A DNA stretch of 64,000 bases from Bacteroidetes bacterium UBA2664 (GTDB lineage: Bacteria; Bacteroidota; Rhodothermia; Balneolales; Balneolaceae), in NCBI GenBank assembly GCA_002359315.1, contig DEMS01000034.1, positions 1 through 64,000 on the forward strand, written 5' to 3'. The notes under the pieces were generated by a model. The model was not told the DNA's origin and searched no databases. It saw nothing but the letters and a program-made list of their open reading frames with translations. This document shows, one piece after another, positions 45,220-56,898 of the stretch. Every line of letters starts with the position of its first letter. Position 1 is the stretch's first letter. The translations under genes and the position numbers were made by a program.

Positions 45220-46892
45220 TGATTTTTATCAAATACTTTTTTTCCGCCAACCCAGGTTTGAAGCACTTCAGTTTGCCAAATTTCAGCTGCATCCACGGTG
45301 AAAAAATCACGATCGATAACGATAAAATCAGCCCATTTACCCGGCTCAAGAGTTCCCAATTTATTTTCCTGATGTGCCGCATACGCTGCATCGAGTGTAA
45401 ATGATCGCAATGCTTCTATTCTGCTCATTCGATGCTCACTATACCATCCTCCGGGTGGCATGCCCTCATGATCTTGCCTGGTCACAGCCGAATATAAACC
45501 ATAGAACGGATTCACGTGTTCGACCGGAAAATCAGATCCGCCTGCAATCACTGTCCCCTGATCCAGGAATGTTTGCCATGCATAAGCGCCCTGAATGCGA
45601 ACCGGCCCGACCCTATCTTCGGCCATATTCATGTCACTGGTTGCATGGGTCTGTTGCATGGATGCGATTAAGTTCAGATCAACAAATCTGGGAATATCCT
45701 CCAAGGCGACTACCTGAGCATGTTCGATGCGATGCCTCAACCTTTCCTGATCACCTAACTCATCATTGATATATTGAAATGCATCCAGTAATTGTCTGTT
45801 GGCTGCATCCCCAATGGCGTGAATATTCATCTGAAATCCGGCAGATGCACCTTTAAGTAACATTGCATTGATCTCATCCTGATCAAAAAAGAGTAATCCC
45901 TTGTTACCCGGATCATCGTGATAATCTTCCAGCAGAGCCGCACCCCGGCTGCCTAATGCACCGTCTGCAGAAATTTTAACACTTCGAAGAGCTAACAGAT
46001 CATCTGCATAACTGTTAACCGGTCCATCTGCAGCCATCTGATCAAAAATTTCACCCGTACCTGCAATCATCGCATAGATTCGGGTCTTTAATCGATCTTC
46101 ATCAGCAAATCGCTTATATAATTCCCACGTATCATTGTCAGTTCTGGCGTCATGAACAGACGTAATCCCCAATTTTGACATTTCATCCAGTGCCAATTCA
46201 AGTGCGCGATCGTAATCGCTCTCCGTTCTTTCCGGAATGTGTTGCCTCACAGCACCCATAGAACGATCGACAAGGATTCCACTGGGTTCTCCCTCATTAT
46301 TTTTTAGAATTGTACCCCCCTGAACATTGGGTGTATTTCTGTCAATGCCTGCTATTTCGAGTGCCCGGCTGTTCACCCATGCTGCATGACCATCAACCCT
46401 GCTTAAATAAACAGGCCTGTCAGAAACCACAGCATCTAAGTCACTCGCCGTTGGAAATTCATTGGACTCCCATAATACTTGATTCCATCCACGGCCTGTA
46501 ATCCACTCCCGATCCGGATTTTCATCAGCAAATTGTTTAATCATCTCTAAAGTCTCTTCTAACGATCCTACACCGAATACATCCAAATCCAATTCACGAA
46601 TACCCAATCCCATCACATGTGCATGAGCATCAATCAAGCCCGGCAGCAGCGTTAACCCGTCGCCATTAATTTTTTCAAAATTGGAATAGCGATTTAACAT
46701 TTCCGTTTCTGTTCCAACCTCAACTACCAATCCGTCCTCAATAACGAGTGCCTCAAACTGGTTTAAATCCCCATTAGCCTGAAGGGTATATCCATTTATA
46801 TTGTAGTATATAAGCCCGGTATTTTCATCGTTCTGACAGGATATAAACCCCAAAAAGGATACGATTGAAATGAGCAGTATTAATTTTTTCAT
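45216..46892 (-). CDS. Exported amidohydrolase (YtcJ-like, metal-dependent)
   Basis: A 558-residue amidohydrolase-superfamily protein. The start at 46892 gives a lipoprotein-like leader (KKLILLISIVSFLGFISC, with Cys near residue 19), so it probably acts at the envelope. HxH lies in LIDAHAHVMG, later His ligands in NIHAIGDAANR and RIEHAQ, and the Asp in GGSDFPVEHVNP. The frame is open to 47018, but that start lacks a signal and would add 42 residues. The substrate is not known; relatives act on cyclic amides and N-acyl amino acids. Confidence 0.85.
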   Translation of the reverse strand: MKKLILLISIVSFLGFISCQNDENTGLIYYNINGYTLQANGDLNQFEALVIEDGLVVEVGTETEMLNRYSNFEKINGDGLTLLPGLIDAHAHVMGLGIRELDLDVFGVGSLEETLEMIKQFADENPDREWITGRGWNQVLWESNEFPTASDLDAVVSDRPVYLSRVDGHAAWVNSRALEIAGIDRNTPNVQGGTILKNNEGEPSGILVDRSMGAVRQHIPERTESDYDRALELALDEMSKLGITSVHDARTDNDTWELYKRFADEDRLKTRIYAMIAGTGEIFDQMAADGPVNSYADDLLALRSVKISADGALGSRGAALLEDYHDDPGNKGLLFFDQDEINAMLLKGASAGFQMNIHAIGDAANRQLLDAFQYINDELGDQERLRHRIEHAQVVALEDIPRFVDLNLIASMQQTHATSDMNMAEDRVGPVRIQGAYAWQTFLDQGTVIAGGSDFPVEHVNPFYGLYSAVTRQDHEGMPPGGWYSEHRMSRIEALRSFTLDAAYAAHQENKLGTLEPGKWADFIVIDRDFFTVDAAEIWQTEVLQTWVGGKKVFDKNQ

Positions 46893-46965
46893 AACTGTGG
46901 CAATGGTTTTTTTTACAGGGAAGTCCAGTTTTGATTTAAGTATAAAAAATAAGGTAAAATCAGCC

Positions 46966-47436
46966 TTAATAACTAACAATCCTCTCAATCTTCTCGGGCA
47001 GACGATTTTTCCCATCAAAAATATTTTTTAGAAATTCGGGGAATACAGGTAGCGTTGCCAACTCATCAGATGAAACAAATCTTACATCAACCAATGCCTG
47101 TTCATCGTCAGATAGTTCAGGGTCACTTCCTAATTTAAGCATTCCCCCAACAATAGAGCATTCAAAGTAAAATTCAATGGCGTGATAGGGTGTTTCCAGA
47201 AACTCATGAATCCATAATAATTTTTCCGGTAACACTTTTAATCCTGTCTCCTCTAATACTTCCCTGGTCAGGGCTGTCTCCAGTGTTTCTCCCACCAAAA
47301 CACCCCCTCCCGGGGGCATCCATATCAAATTCTCCCTGGTGGGAACACTCTGATTAATGAGCAAAAGACTATTATTCACAGCGATAACTGCGCAAGCTCT
47401 TACTCTGACTCTATCCGAAAATTGTGACGAATTCAA
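46966..47436 (-). CDS. NUDIX hydrolase
   Basis: A 156-residue pyrophosphohydrolase. The Nudix box runs from GGVLVGE to EETGL (roughly 41-65) with the REVLEETG core, so a Mg-dependent activity on a nucleoside diphosphate derivative is likely. The exact substrate cannot be told. It starts 7 bases after the pyrG stop, suggesting a nucleotide-pool housekeeping role. Confidence 0.9.
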   Translation of the reverse strand: MNSSQFSDRVRVRACAVIAVNNSLLLINQSVPTRENLIWMPPGGGVLVGETLETALTREVLEETGLKVLPEKLLWIHEFLETPYHAIEFYFECSIVGGMLKLGSDPELSDDEQALVDVRFVSSDELATLPVFPEFLKNIFDGKNRLPEKIERIVSY

Positions 47437-47442
47437 TGGTAA

Positions 47443-49194
<1,752 letters not shown>

Positions 49195-49263
49195 CTATAG
49201 AGAAGAAATACCGATTTGCAACTCTATGATATTACTTATTAGATAAAAAAAATTTTCATCCGG

Positions 49264-49584
49264 TTATTCTGACCGAACCTTCAGAACCAAATCATCAATC
49301 AGGTTTACAATCTGTTTTTTCTGGAAATAAATCAGAATCATATTGAGCGCAAATACACCGAATAAAACATAATAAAACCAATCCCCAAAAGTAGTCTGTT
49401 CATTGACAAGCATCAAAATAAAAAAGAGTACGATTACTATATTTATTATAAAATGGATCGACTTATTTCTGTTTTTTTTCCGGAGATAATCTATTTTTTC
49501 TTCGTTCGATAAATCTTGCTTCCCTCGCAGGTGAACTTCTTCGTAAACCGATAATCTCTCCTCATCTTCTGTTTGATGTTTCAT
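49264..49584 (-). CDS. Small two-helix membrane protein, unknown
   Basis: A 106-residue protein with a charged N-terminus (about 1-42), two hydrophobic segments (about 43-60 and 68-85) and a basic C-terminal stretch. I recognise no family. It follows the 115-residue membrane protein by 9 bases, so they form a pair. The upstream partner begins 67 bases from the divergent rlmB gene. Confidence 0.65.
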   Translation of the reverse strand: MKHQTEDEERLSVYEEVHLRGKQDLSNEEKIDYLRKKNRNKSIHFIINIVIVLFFILMLVNEQTTFGDWFYYVLFGVFALNMILIYFQKKQIVNLIDDLVLKVRSE

Positions 49585-49593
49585 TAAATCGAA

Positions 49594-49941
49594 TTAGTTC
49601 TGAAATCTTATCGCCTTGCGAATGGCTTTATTTACGATTGAATCGAATGAGCCTAAACTTGTAATTGTATGATAGATCAAAAAACCTCCCAACATAAACA
49701 GTATACTGCCAAAAATGCTTAATAGTGCCGATATCCATAAGGGTTCAACCATTCCAAGAATTGAGAAAAAAACCAAAACTGTACCAATTTTAAGTTGAAT
49801 AAACCCTGAGAGCATTGGAACCAACGTATGCCCGTTTCTAAATAGATTCCATACAGACTTCGAATCATCATAGACACTCGGCTGATGTTTTAATTCTTTA
49901 TTTTTAAATGAGTGATCTGCTTTTTGGGGATCTGCTGACAT
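49594..49941 (-). CDS. Small membrane protein, unknown
   Basis: A 115-residue protein with a charged N-terminus and two hydrophobic segments (about 44-66 and 70-92, for example SALLSIFGSILFMLGGFLIYH). No known domain is recognised. It and the following 106-residue gene are separated by 9 bases and are probably expressed together; their topology, two helices each, suggests a small membrane complex, but that is inference. Confidence 0.65.
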   Translation of the reverse strand: MSADPQKADHSFKNKELKHQPSVYDDSKSVWNLFRNGHTLVPMLSGFIQLKIGTVLVFFSILGMVEPLWISALLSIFGSILFMLGGFLIYHTITSLGSFDSIVNKAIRKAIRFQN

Positions 49942-50008
49942 ATTTCTATCTCTTTAAACTGATTAAGGAAACTGACCTCTTGTTTCCATAAATTTAGTGA
50001 AACAGTAA

Positions 50009-50773
50009 TTGAATTTGAAAAATAGATATTTGGAAACAGAAAATCAGTATATATACGGTCGCAAACCGGTTGAAGAATTTTTGAAATCGTCACCGGAACA
50101 AGTTGAAAAGATCTTCCTGCGTAAAGGCATCCAGTTGAATAATATCTCGGATCTGCTCAATCTTGCCTCTCAAAACCGAATCCCGGTTACCGACGTTCCC
50201 GGGTCCAAGCTTTATGACCTGGTGGGCGGGGTAAATGACCAGGGGGTTGTCGCGGCTGTTAGCATGGCAGAGTACACTGAATTTGAAGTTTGGCTGGAGC
50301 AGCTGGAACCCACGAACGATATGGCTGTTTTACTTTTGGATGAAATTGAAGATCCGCACAATTTTGGAGCCATTTTAAGAACCGCTGCCGCAACCGGAAT
50401 CAGTGCAGTGATCGTTTCAAAACATCGTCAGGCACCCGTTAATGCAGCTGTTTTTAAAACGAGCGCCGGTACAGTCGGGAAAATACCCATTATCAGAGCT
50501 GTCAATTTGAATCAGGCCATTTTATCACTTAAAGAGCATCGATTTTGGGTGGCCGGACTCGATCTAAATGGTGAATCACTGCTTTGGGAACAGAAATTTG
50601 ACGTACCGATGGCATTTGTAATTGGAAATGAAGGCCGCGGGATGAGAAAAAAAACGGGGGAACACTGTGATTTTCTCTTAACAATACCCATGCAAAATAG
50701 TGTGGAATCACTGAACGCTTCTGTAACAGCGGCACTGGTCTGTTATGAGTGGCAAAAACAAAAATTAAGTTAA
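50009..50773 (+). CDS. rlmB: 23S rRNA guanosine-2'-O-methyltransferase (RlmB/TrmH family)
   Basis: SPOUT methyltransferase, 254 residues. An N-terminal L30e-like substrate-binding domain (about 10-85, YIYGRKPVEEFL) precedes the knotted domain with motif 1 IEDPHNFGAILRTAAATG, motif 2 VIGNEGRGMRK and motif 3 IPMQNSVESLNASVTAAL. RlmB modifies G2251 of 23S rRNA in E. coli. The start is TTG at 50009; other in-frame TTGs at 50015 and 50030 could also serve, and no ATG precedes the conserved domain. Confidence 0.9.
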   Translation: MNLKNRYLETENQYIYGRKPVEEFLKSSPEQVEKIFLRKGIQLNNISDLLNLASQNRIPVTDVPGSKLYDLVGGVNDQGVVAAVSMAEYTEFEVWLEQLEPTNDMAVLLLDEIEDPHNFGAILRTAAATGISAVIVSKHRQAPVNAAVFKTSAGTVGKIPIIRAVNLNQAILSLKEHRFWVAGLDLNGESLLWEQKFDVPMAFVIGNEGRGMRKKTGEHCDFLLTIPMQNSVESLNASVTAALVCYEWQKQKLS

Positions 50774-50915
50774 CACCAACTGCAAAGATCTTCACATGGG
50801 TCAATTTTTTGAGTTCAAAATCCCATCCGGCAACCACCGGTTCACTGATGTTCCTTTTTGCTCATAACCCCCCACATTCTAATTTCTATTCAAAACTCAT
50901 TCCTATATTCCACAC

Positions 50916-52169
50916 TCAATAGAGCAAATAGGGCTGACGTTGTTCTAAAAATTCTTCAATTTCAAAATCGATTTCAGATGCAGAAAGTTCTCCCTCAATC
51001 AGTCGGTCAATTTCCTGTGTTCCGGCAAGACGATACAAAAAGGAGCGAATTTGATAGTCGGATGTTGAATTGAGGATAATAGAAAACATCTCTAAGCCCA
51101 CCCTTATCGGATCAAAATCATAGTTAACCGCATTGATCTTCACCCCAAATGATTCACTACCCAGATGTTTAGGATTTGGAGCCACCCCCGGAATTGATTC
51201 CGGAACAAATGAGATTCTTTCCAATTGCAGGCTTGGCGTTAAGTTCTTCAATTTCATCATGTCATCATCTGTGAGTTGTGTACTTGGGTCGCCCAGTGTT
51301 AAAAATGGGTTCGGTGTACCTCGGCCTTCAGACAAAGTTGTCCCCTCATAATAGACGGTTCCCAAATAGAGAAAAGCGTGTTCGAACGTAGGCAAGTTTG
51401 GAGATGGAGGTACCCAGTTCAATCCGGTGTCGGGCCAGATCATATCTCTATTCCATCCTCTCATCTCTACAACATGTAACTCCGGATCATTCTCCAATGG
51501 TATCCACTCCTCACCGATCATCATATGTGCGAGTTCCCCCAGGGTTAATCCATGAGCGATGGGTATTGGGTATGGCCCTACAAATGATTTAAACTGATCT
51601 TCGAGGATCCAGCCATTTACATAATTCCCGCCGGCCGGGTTTGGGCGATCCAATATCCATACCGCGACTTCTGCTTCGGCTGCCGCTTCGATAACGTAAC
51701 CGAGAGTAGCGATATAGGTGTAAAAACGTGCCCCAACATCCTGCATATCAAAAATCAGCACATCCACATTCTCCATCATTTCGGGTGTTGGCTTTCGGGT
51801 ATCGCCATAAAGCGAAAATACCGGCAGGCCGGATGATTGGTCAATACCATCTTCAATCTTTTCCCCCGCGCCGGCTTCACCCCGAAACCCATGCTCAGGA
51901 GCAAAAAGTGCCGTGACATTCACATTCAGTGCCAGAAGAGTATCCAGCATATGCACCTCACCAATGCGGGCAGTCGGATTCATGACTAAGCCGATCCGCA
52001 TCCCTTCAAAATCACCCAGATGCTCTTCTATAAAGACTTCCGCACCGATGGTGACTTTTGATTGATCCAGTACAGATGATTGTTCCGTTGCAGAATTTTT
52101 TTCATGCCCGCACGAACTGAGAATAAAAAATGTAAGGAGGGTCAGCAGATAGCTAAATAGTTTTATCAT
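50916..52169 (-). CDS. NamZ-like exo-beta-N-acetylmuramidase lipoprotein (DUF1343)
   Basis: A 417-residue lipoprotein from the ATG at 52169; the leader ends LSSC with Cys about residue 19. The DUF1343 core begins GMRIGLVMNPTARIG and shows FAPEHGFRGEAGAGE and LIFDMQDVGARFYTYI. Family knowledge: NamZ removes N-acetylmuramic acid from peptidoglycan fragments, so this is a wall-recycling enzyme. The frame is open to 52217, but that start lacks the signal peptide. No other recycling gene is adjacent. Confidence 0.85.
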   Translation of the reverse strand: MIKLFSYLLTLLTFFILSSCGHEKNSATEQSSVLDQSKVTIGAEVFIEEHLGDFEGMRIGLVMNPTARIGEVHMLDTLLALNVNVTALFAPEHGFRGEAGAGEKIEDGIDQSSGLPVFSLYGDTRKPTPEMMENVDVLIFDMQDVGARFYTYIATLGYVIEAAAEAEVAVWILDRPNPAGGNYVNGWILEDQFKSFVGPYPIPIAHGLTLGELAHMMIGEEWIPLENDPELHVVEMRGWNRDMIWPDTGLNWVPPSPNLPTFEHAFLYLGTVYYEGTTLSEGRGTPNPFLTLGDPSTQLTDDDMMKLKNLTPSLQLERISFVPESIPGVAPNPKHLGSESFGVKINAVNYDFDPIRVGLEMFSIILNSTSDYQIRSFLYRLAGTQEIDRLIEGELSASEIDFEIEEFLEQRQPYLLY

Positions 52170-52256
52170 ATACAATTTACAATTGGATTCTTTGATACAC
52201 CGAATGACTAACAACACTGACCCCTTCCTCAGTAACTATTTTGGATTGGAATGGAC

Positions 52257-52688
52257 TTAAGTACGGTTAGCCACTACTTCTGATTCAGCAAAAAAATAGG
52301 CGGCTTCAATTTTCCCATTTTCGACTGAATCTGAACCGTGAACGATATTTTCGCCTAAACTGTCCGCAAAATCAGCTCTGATTGTCCCCTTATCTGCTTC
52401 AGCCGGGTTTGTTGCACCAATCAGTGTCCGGAAATCAGCGATTGCATTCTCTTTTTCCAAAATCATAGGCACACAGGCGCCGCTGCTCATAAAATCGGTC
52501 AACTCTCCAAAAAAGGGCCTCTCGCGGTGAACGTCATAAAAACCACCTGCAGTCTCTTTAGTAAGACGAGTCATTTTCATTGCTAAAATTTTAAAACCGG
52601 CCTCTTGAATTCTTTTCGTAACCTCTCCGATGAGGTTCTTCTTTACACAATCCGGTTTTAATATCGTTAATGTTCTTTCTACTGCCAT
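52257..52688 (-). CDS. ndk: Nucleoside diphosphate kinase
   Basis: Balances NTP pools by gamma-phosphate transfer via a phospho-His. The ATG at 52688 gives 143 residues and the canonical [19 protein letters not shown] opening. The catalytic His is in [11 protein letters not shown]. An in-frame start at 52736 would add 16 basic residues absent from the family. The 403 bases upstream contain the intergenic repeat element B and no gene. Confidence 0.96.
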   Translation of the reverse strand: MAVERTLTILKPDCVKKNLIGEVTKRIQEAGFKILAMKMTRLTKETAGGFYDVHRERPFFGELTDFMSSGACVPMILEKENAIADFRTLIGATNPAEADKGTIRADFADSLGENIVHGSDSVENGKIEAAYFFAESEVVANRT

Positions 52689-52759
52689 GTTAATTCTTTC
52701 TTTTACTTTTTTACGTTTAATAATTTTGTTAAACAAAGATACTACTATTCCTCTTCAAC

Positions 52760-53060
52760 GTGCAAGCTGGTGCGCTCCACTTTTATCCCATGGAACGATG
52801 CGGAATGAAGCGACAGTCCCGAGAATTCGGGAACGAAGATTGTGGTTATCGATGTGCCGGAGTAAAATATATACGTCACATCGAGCGCACGCCGAGTATA
52901 TTGTCCAGTGTAAGAGAAGTAATTCCCGAGGCGGTAGTCGAGATGCTCTATACTATCCTACTGTCTCAGTATAAAACGAGTTCTCGACTTCCATCTCGAT
53001 TAGTACTATTCTTTAAGCTGATTAAAGACTCGATGTGCGCTCGAATTGACGTTTTTTTTA
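52760..53060. repeat. Inverted-repeat intergenic element B
   Basis: Gene-free stretch 52689-53091. It holds TTTTATCCCATGGAACGATGCGGAATGAA, shared with element A near 9.24 kb, a perfect hairpin TCCCGA-GAAT-TCGGGA (52817-52832), and an inverted repeat ACGTCACATCGAGCGCAC (52873-52890) paired with 53034-53052 at 16 of 18 positions. An open frame across it (52760-53083) looks like a by-product of the element and not a gene. Confidence 0.7.
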
Positions 53061-53091
53061 TTTCCTTTGACACTTTAATTTAATCCCGGAC

Positions 53092-54588
53092 CTATGGACG
53101 AAGCCTGCCCAGCATTCTTGGGAAGGGGATCGTTTCTCTTACATGGGAGAGTCCGCATATCCATGCAACGGTTCTCTCCAATCCAAGGCCATAACCGGAA
53201 TGAGGGACAGATCCAAAGCGTCGTAAGTCCAGAAACCAGCTAAATATATCTTCCGGCAGATCATGTTCTGCAATTCGTTTCTGAAGCTCCGACAGTTCAT
53301 CTTCCCTCTGGCTGCCACCTATAATTTCACCATACCCTTCAGGAGCAAGTACATCAACGGCCAGTGCAAGCTTGCTGTTCTCCGGGTCACGTTTCATATA
53401 GAATGCTTTTACCTCGGCCGGATATCGGTGAATCATCACCGGAGTATCAAACTGCATGGTAAGGATCGTTTCATCACTTCCTCCAAAATCATTTCCCCAC
53501 TCAAAATTTTTAGCTGATTCCATCCACACCGGTATATTCCTTAGATCCTCTTCAATCTGATCCACTCTGCTGTGGATCTCTTTTATTCTCTGATCGATCT
53601 GATTTTTACGCCATTTTTTTGCAGATCCGTGCTCTTTTTTGATCTCATCCAGCTCGTTTTGAATGGTTTTAAGCTCCTCATTTCGATCATTTTCCATCTC
53701 CTGAAGCATTGATGCCGTTTTTTCGCTCTTCAGCTGATCTACAGCTTCTGTATATGAGATCCGCACAAACGGCTCTGAAACGGCTTTCTCTAAATAGTTT
53801 GTATCCCTTTCCAAAATCTCCAGTTCACTTTTTTTCTCTTCCAGAACGGTTTTTACGATATATTTGAGCATCTTTTCAGCCAGTGCCATATTCATATCCA
53901 GATCATAAAACGCCATTTCAGGCTCTATCATCCAGAATTCCGTTAGATGGCGCCTTGTTTTACTCTTTTCAGCCCTGAAGGTGGGCCCGAATGTATAGAT
54001 CTTGCCGTGAGCCATTGCCATGGCCTCTCCGTAAAGCTGGCCGCTTTGAGTCAGGTAGGCTTTCTCATCAAAATAGTCGGTCTCAAAAAGAGTTGTTGTG
54101 CCCTCTGCTGCATTTCCCGTAAAAATAGGGGCATCCATTTGCACAAACCCCTCTTTTTGAAAAAAGGTATGGATGGCATATTGAATGGTATTCCGTACTT
54201 GCATAGCGGCCCACTGACGCTGGCTGCGCAACCATAAATGCCTGTTTTCCATCAAAAATTCAACGCCATGATCTTTTGGCGTAATCGGATAGTTTTCGGC
54301 TACTTGTATAATCTTCAGATCCGTAACGTGAAGCTCAACCCCTCCAATACTGCGGTCATCTTTTACAACTTTACCACTGATCTCCAGCGAACTCTCCTGT
54401 TTTAAAGAGCCGGCGGCTTCAAAAACATCTTCAGGGACATCCTCTTCTGAAACGATACACTGGCAGAGGCCGGTGCCATCTCTCACTTCGAGAAAATGGA
54501 GTGCTTTACTGTTTCTGATATTATAAATCCACCCTTTGAGGGTTACAACTTCGTCTTGATGGTCCGATAGATGATTGATATAAGTCAT
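53092..54588 (-). CDS. asnS: Asparaginyl-tRNA synthetase with coiled-coil insertion
   Basis: Charges tRNA-Asn, 498 residues from the ATG at 54588. An OB-fold anticodon domain (about 10-110, [15 protein letters not shown]) precedes the class II catalytic domain: motif 2 in [25 protein letters not shown] and motif 3 in [15 protein letters not shown]. Residues about 287-352 are an inserted Lys/Glu-rich coiled coil (helices around [19 protein letters not shown] and [16 protein letters not shown]) that I do not recall in E. coli AsnRS. A start at 54696 would overlap the M16 gene and add 36 unrelated residues. Confidence 0.93.
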   Translation of the reverse strand: MTYINHLSDHQDEVVTLKGWIYNIRNSKALHFLEVRDGTGLCQCIVSEEDVPEDVFEAAGSLKQESSLEISGKVVKDDRSIGGVELHVTDLKIIQVAENYPITPKDHGVEFLMENRHLWLRSQRQWAAMQVRNTIQYAIHTFFQKEGFVQMDAPIFTGNAAEGTTTLFETDYFDEKAYLTQSGQLYGEAMAMAHGKIYTFGPTFRAEKSKTRRHLTEFWMIEPEMAFYDLDMNMALAEKMLKYIVKTVLEEKKSELEILERDTNYLEKAVSEPFVRISYTEAVDQLKSEKTASMLQEMENDRNEELKTIQNELDEIKKEHGSAKKWRKNQIDQRIKEIHSRVDQIEEDLRNIPVWMESAKNFEWGNDFGGSDETILTMQFDTPVMIHRYPAEVKAFYMKRDPENSKLALAVDVLAPEGYGEIIGGSQREDELSELQKRIAEHDLPEDIFSWFLDLRRFGSVPHSGYGLGLERTVAWICGLSHVRETIPFPRMLGRLRP

Positions 54589-54637
54589 ATGAAATATGTT
54601 CTCTGTTTGGGTCTTTCTCTTTAAATTAATTTGAATA

Positions 54638-55897
54638 TTACTTTGATTCAGGAACCAAAAGTGTTTCAGAAAATTGAGCCGGATCAAAAAACTCATCAGA
54701 AAATCTCAGCAAATCTTCTGATGTTACCGCATCAATGTTTTCAACCAGCTCATCCAGTGTCACAAAACGATTAAAATAGAGTTCACTTTTTGCCAAACGG
54801 GTCATGCGATTACTTGTATTCTCCTGAGACAGCAGTAATTTTCCTTTTAATTGTGCTTTTGCTTCACTGAGTTCTTTTTCGTTCACTTTCTCAGTTTTCA
54901 TTCGCAAGAATTCAACATTGATCAGTTCTCTAACATGGTCAACATAGTCTATATCTGTACCTGTATAGACTCCGAACAGGCCGGTATCGATGTATGATTG
55001 ATTAAATGGGCTGATACTGTAACAGTAACCGTACTTTTCTCTCACATTCTGATGGAGTCTTGAACTCATTCCGCCACCCAATACCGTATTCGCTAAAAGC
55101 AGCAAATATTTATCCGGATGTTCAAAATTCAGTGCACGTCGGCCCATGATCATGTGCGTTTGTTCAATCGGTTTTGTGACGGTTTGATTCGTAACCCGGT
55201 ATGGGTTGAGGGGTTGTTTCGAATGTACGGTATTCCCATTTTGATGATAATTCAGGTGTGTCTGAACCATTTCTAAAAGTTCCTCATGGTCTGCATGACC
55301 GGCAACCGCGACCAATAAATTATCCGGTTGATACCGCTCTTCCACGTAATCGAACAGATCCTGCCGGGTAAAAGATTTTACGGTTTCTTCATAACCGATG
55401 ACGGGCCTGCCGATCGGATGATCTTTAAAAATTTGACTGCTGAACTCTTCAAAAACGACATCATCCGGACTGTCCTTGTACATCTTCATCTCTTCGAGAA
55501 CTACTTTTTTCTCCTTTTCAAGTTCTTCTTCCGGGAATTGAGAATTTTTCACCATATCACTGAGAACTTCGACTGCGGTGTCAATTTTACTGTCCAGGCA
55601 GCGGGCATAATAACATGTATACTCCGTAGAGGTGAATGCATTGAGGTATCCACCGACCGACTCCATGCTCTGCGCTATATCAAAAGCATTTCTTTTTTCA
55701 GTCCCCTTAAAAAGCATATGCTCCAAAAAATGCGTGATTCCTGCTTGTTCTTCAGATTCATTTCGACTCCCTGTCTTTACCCAAATTCCAACGGATACAC
55801 TTTTAACACTCTCAATTTTTTCAGTTACAATATTTAAACCGCTCTCAAGAGTCGTTTTTCTAATATTACTCTGTATTTCTTTTTTCAGATCTGTCAT
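54638..55897 (-). CDS. M16-family zinc peptidase
   Basis: Insulinase/processing-peptidase type, 419 residues. The inverted zinc motif [11 protein letters not shown] (HxxEH) is near residue 48, with the distal Glu region around [21 protein letters not shown]. Both halves (active and inactive M16 domains) are present, which is usual for 420-residue bacterial members. No signal peptide is apparent. It lies upstream of asnS on the same strand, 49 bases away. The natural substrate is unknown. Confidence 0.9.
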   Translation of the reverse strand: MTDLKKEIQSNIRKTTLESGLNIVTEKIESVKSVSVGIWVKTGSRNESEEQAGITHFLEHMLFKGTEKRNAFDIAQSMESVGGYLNAFTSTEYTCYYARCLDSKIDTAVEVLSDMVKNSQFPEEELEKEKKVVLEEMKMYKDSPDDVVFEEFSSQIFKDHPIGRPVIGYEETVKSFTRQDLFDYVEERYQPDNLLVAVAGHADHEELLEMVQTHLNYHQNGNTVHSKQPLNPYRVTNQTVTKPIEQTHMIMGRRALNFEHPDKYLLLLANTVLGGGMSSRLHQNVREKYGYCYSISPFNQSYIDTGLFGVYTGTDIDYVDHVRELINVEFLRMKTEKVNEKELSEAKAQLKGKLLLSQENTSNRMTRLAKSELYFNRFVTLDELVENIDAVTSEDLLRFSDEFFDPAQFSETLLVPESK

Positions 55898-56403
55898 ATA
55901 AATATTTATTCAAAGATTCCCCTGAAAATACGACTATCTGAGGCAAAAGTTTATCGCTTTTTACTCATTTTTAAGCAGATAATGTAACTTTTATGATAAA
56001 TCGCTTCATGAACCAATCCGGTGTAAACCGATTTACGTATATCTATTTGAAAATGGTTATCGTTTAATTTTTTGTAACATTTTCAATTTCATTGCATCCT
56101 TTAGACAAACAACGCTCAAACGTTCTTTTATTCGTTTTTAATAAACATTCATGGAATGGGCAATAAAAACGGTTGAAATTCTGAATGACCTATAAAACAT
56201 TTCAAAAGAAATTTTGAAGTAATATTAAGATTCATTAATATTCGAGTTAATATTATTAAATTTTTTTAATATTTTATGTTTTGTAGAAATAGATTTGTAG
56301 AGTTACTAAAATAAAAACAAACAAATTTGTAGCTATTCAGGACTTCAAAAATAACTGGACTTCGACACAAAACTAATAATCAACACAAATAAGGTGATAT
56401 AAA
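55898..56403. promoter_or_regulatory. Divergent region upstream of the pilin-like gene
   Basis: 506 bases without a gene between the M16 gene and the pilin-like gene. The part nearest the pilin is very AT-rich. TAGATTTG at 56290-56297 fits the Bacteroidota -7 element TAnnTTTG, but no clear -33 TTG sits at the right distance, so the promoter call is weak. AAGGTGA at 56391-56397 is a good ribosome-binding site for the ATG at 56404. Confidence 0.35.
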
Positions 56404-56835
56404 ATGGGTCAACAACAACTTTTACTCGTAATTTTGGTAACCATTCTGGTGGGTATCGCAACATTGGTAGCATTTAATGTATTCGGTACGGCAGCAGAAG
56501 AAGCAAACCGTGATGCAGTTCGTCAGGATATTCTGGGTGCTGCTGCTCAAGCTCAGGCGATCTGGACCAGGCCGGCTATGATGGACGGTGCCGGACAGGA
56601 TTTCACTGCTTTAACTGCAGCTGAACTTCTTCCGCGACTCAATATTGCTGGAGAAATAGCAGCTGATGGCGGTTCAGTGGAGAATGAAAATGGAGTCTAT
56701 ACCGTAACAATAACAAACGCCACTACAATTGTAGTAACCGGTGATCCGGCCAGCGATACGGAAAACATTATTGGAACTATTGCAAGAACTGATGGTGTAT
56801 GGGGAATTGAGTGGAGCGCACCTGCTGCTGGTTAA
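56404..56835 (+). CDS. Type IV pilin-like protein with a short MGQQQ leader
   Basis: A 143-residue protein with a hydrophobic N-terminal helix (QQQLLLVILVTILVGIATLV) directly after Met-Gly, and a small soluble domain. It resembles a family I recall as unnamed proteins in Bacteroidota and Ignavibacteria next to pilus genes. If Gly2 is the prepilin peptidase site, the leader is only two residues long, and the usual Glu at +5 is replaced by Leu. It is followed by a strong terminator, so it is probably expressed alone at high level, as a major subunit would be. Processing and assembly are inferred. Confidence 0.6.
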   Translation: MGQQQLLLVILVTILVGIATLVAFNVFGTAAEEANRDAVRQDILGAAAQAQAIWTRPAMMDGAGQDFTALTAAELLPRLNIAGEIAADGGSVENENGVYTVTITNATTIVVTGDPASDTENIIGTIARTDGVWGIEWSAPAAG

Positions 56836-56872
56836 TTTACCGTTAACTTTCAAATACATACGAATAAAATTA

Positions 56873-56898
56873 AAACAGGGCTTCGGCCCTGTTTTTTT
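56873..56898 (+). terminator. Strong intrinsic terminator with UUCG loop
   Basis: AAACAGGGC-TTCG-GCCCTGTTT with seven T's, 38 bases after the pilin-like stop. The UUCG tetraloop and perfect 9-bp stem make this the clearest terminator in the window; it separates the pilin-like gene from the assembly genes. Confidence 0.92.

Noticed and set aside
46893..47018. Upstream start of the amidohydrolase frame
   Set aside because: It reaches into the NUDIX gene's 3' end and places 42 residues before a lipoprotein-like leader.
52760..53083. Open frame of 107 codons (and an overlapping one from 52630)
   Set aside because: Lies wholly in repeat-like DNA with hairpins, no ribosome-binding site or family resemblance.
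54589..54696. Upstream start of the asnS frame
   Set aside because: Overlaps the 3' end of the M16 gene; the family N-terminus begins at 54588.
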